Source: Corynebacterium sp.
GTDB taxonomy: Bacteria; Actinomycetota; Actinomycetes; Mycobacteriales; Mycobacteriaceae
Length of the DNA stretch: 5,956 nt
Assembly (NCBI RefSeq): GCF_030826625.1
Contig: NZ_JAPJNQ010000102.1
Coordinates: forward strand, 1-5,956
Reading direction: 5' to 3'
Each line of letters opens with the position of its first letter. The stretch's first letter is position 1. Positions 5,819-5,956 of the stretch are shown one piece after another. The notes under the pieces are model-generated. The model had not been told where the DNA came from and searched no databases. It saw only the letters and a program-made list of their open reading frames with translations. A program made the position numbers and the translations under genes.

Positions 5819-5956
5819 GGCGATAGGTGCGCGCGCACTCAACAAGGCTGCGCCCAGGCAGGCCCGGCTGCGGGCAAATATCAAGCAGCCGTGCGCCGGA
5901 TTGCCGGTTGATGCCGACGGTATCGAGCAGCCGCGCGATCGAAATTGCCAGACCTC
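5769..5956 (-). CDS. C-terminal part of an unrecognised leftward protein (partial)
   Basis: An open frame enters from the right edge and ends at TAG (5769–5771), giving 61 residues that finish ARMLVDDLGDL. The codons look real: third positions are GC-rich, and the translation has a protein-like mix with helical segments (LAISIARLLDTVG, then SLVECARTYRLSVEVARMLV). The last helix pair has a helix-turn-helix feel, loosely like the end of actinobacterial DUF742-type regulators, but this is too weak to name a function. Other frames on this stretch either stop early on this strand or give low-complexity translation. The gene converges on and overlaps the small membrane-protein gene by 50 nt. The upstream part, including start and domain, lies outside the window. 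Confidence 0.5.
   Translation of the reverse strand, partial: GLAISIARLLDTVGINRQSGARLLDICPQPGLPGRSLVECARTYRLSVEVARMLVDDLGDL

Noticed and set aside
5827..5956. Rightward open frame at the right edge
   Set aside because: Its translation is Arg/Ser/Pro-rich and looks like the antisense of the leftward frame ending at 5769, which has better codon pattern.

Overview
The window looks like chromosomal DNA of a Corynebacterium-type actinobacterium. It has moderately high GC. The order gatA–gatC (leftward), ACT-domain gene (rightward), ligA (leftward) matches the mycobacterial block Rv3011c–Rv3012c–Rv3013–Rv3014c as I recall it. Promoter-like TANNNT hexamers placed for leaderless starts also fit this group. 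No species can be named from sequence alone.

Left part (1–830): the 5' end of gatA and all of gatC are read leftward and encode two subunits of the Asp/Glu-tRNA amidotransferase. They are separated from a rightward ACT-domain gene by a 254-nt divergent intergenic region. That region carries an imperfect 24-bp tandem repeat and a cluster of three small inverted repeats, the least explained structure in the window.

Middle (831–3749): the ACT-domain protein gene (831–1493) converges on ligA (3619–1547, leftward), the NAD+-dependent DNA ligase, which has all expected domains. A 130-nt divergent region separates ligA from the next gene.

Right part (3750–5956): a rightward DEDDh 3'-5' exonuclease of the DNA polymerase III epsilon type is followed by a probable two-gene unit: an exported or membrane-anchored SxxK serine hydrolase of the beta-lactamase/AmpC-like family, and a small three-TM membrane protein 2 nt downstream. 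The far right edge holds the 3' end of a leftward gene that overlaps the membrane-protein gene by 50 nt; its product is not recognised.

Functionally this is mostly core housekeeping (charged-tRNA correction, DNA ligation, exonucleolytic processing) plus a cell-envelope pair. I see no RNA gene, CRISPR array, insertion sequence or phage gene, and no convincing intrinsic terminator. I found no clear novel system. The best leads are the repeat/palindrome cluster at 678–751, the ACT plus GAF-like two-part sensor, and the hydrolase–membrane protein pair.
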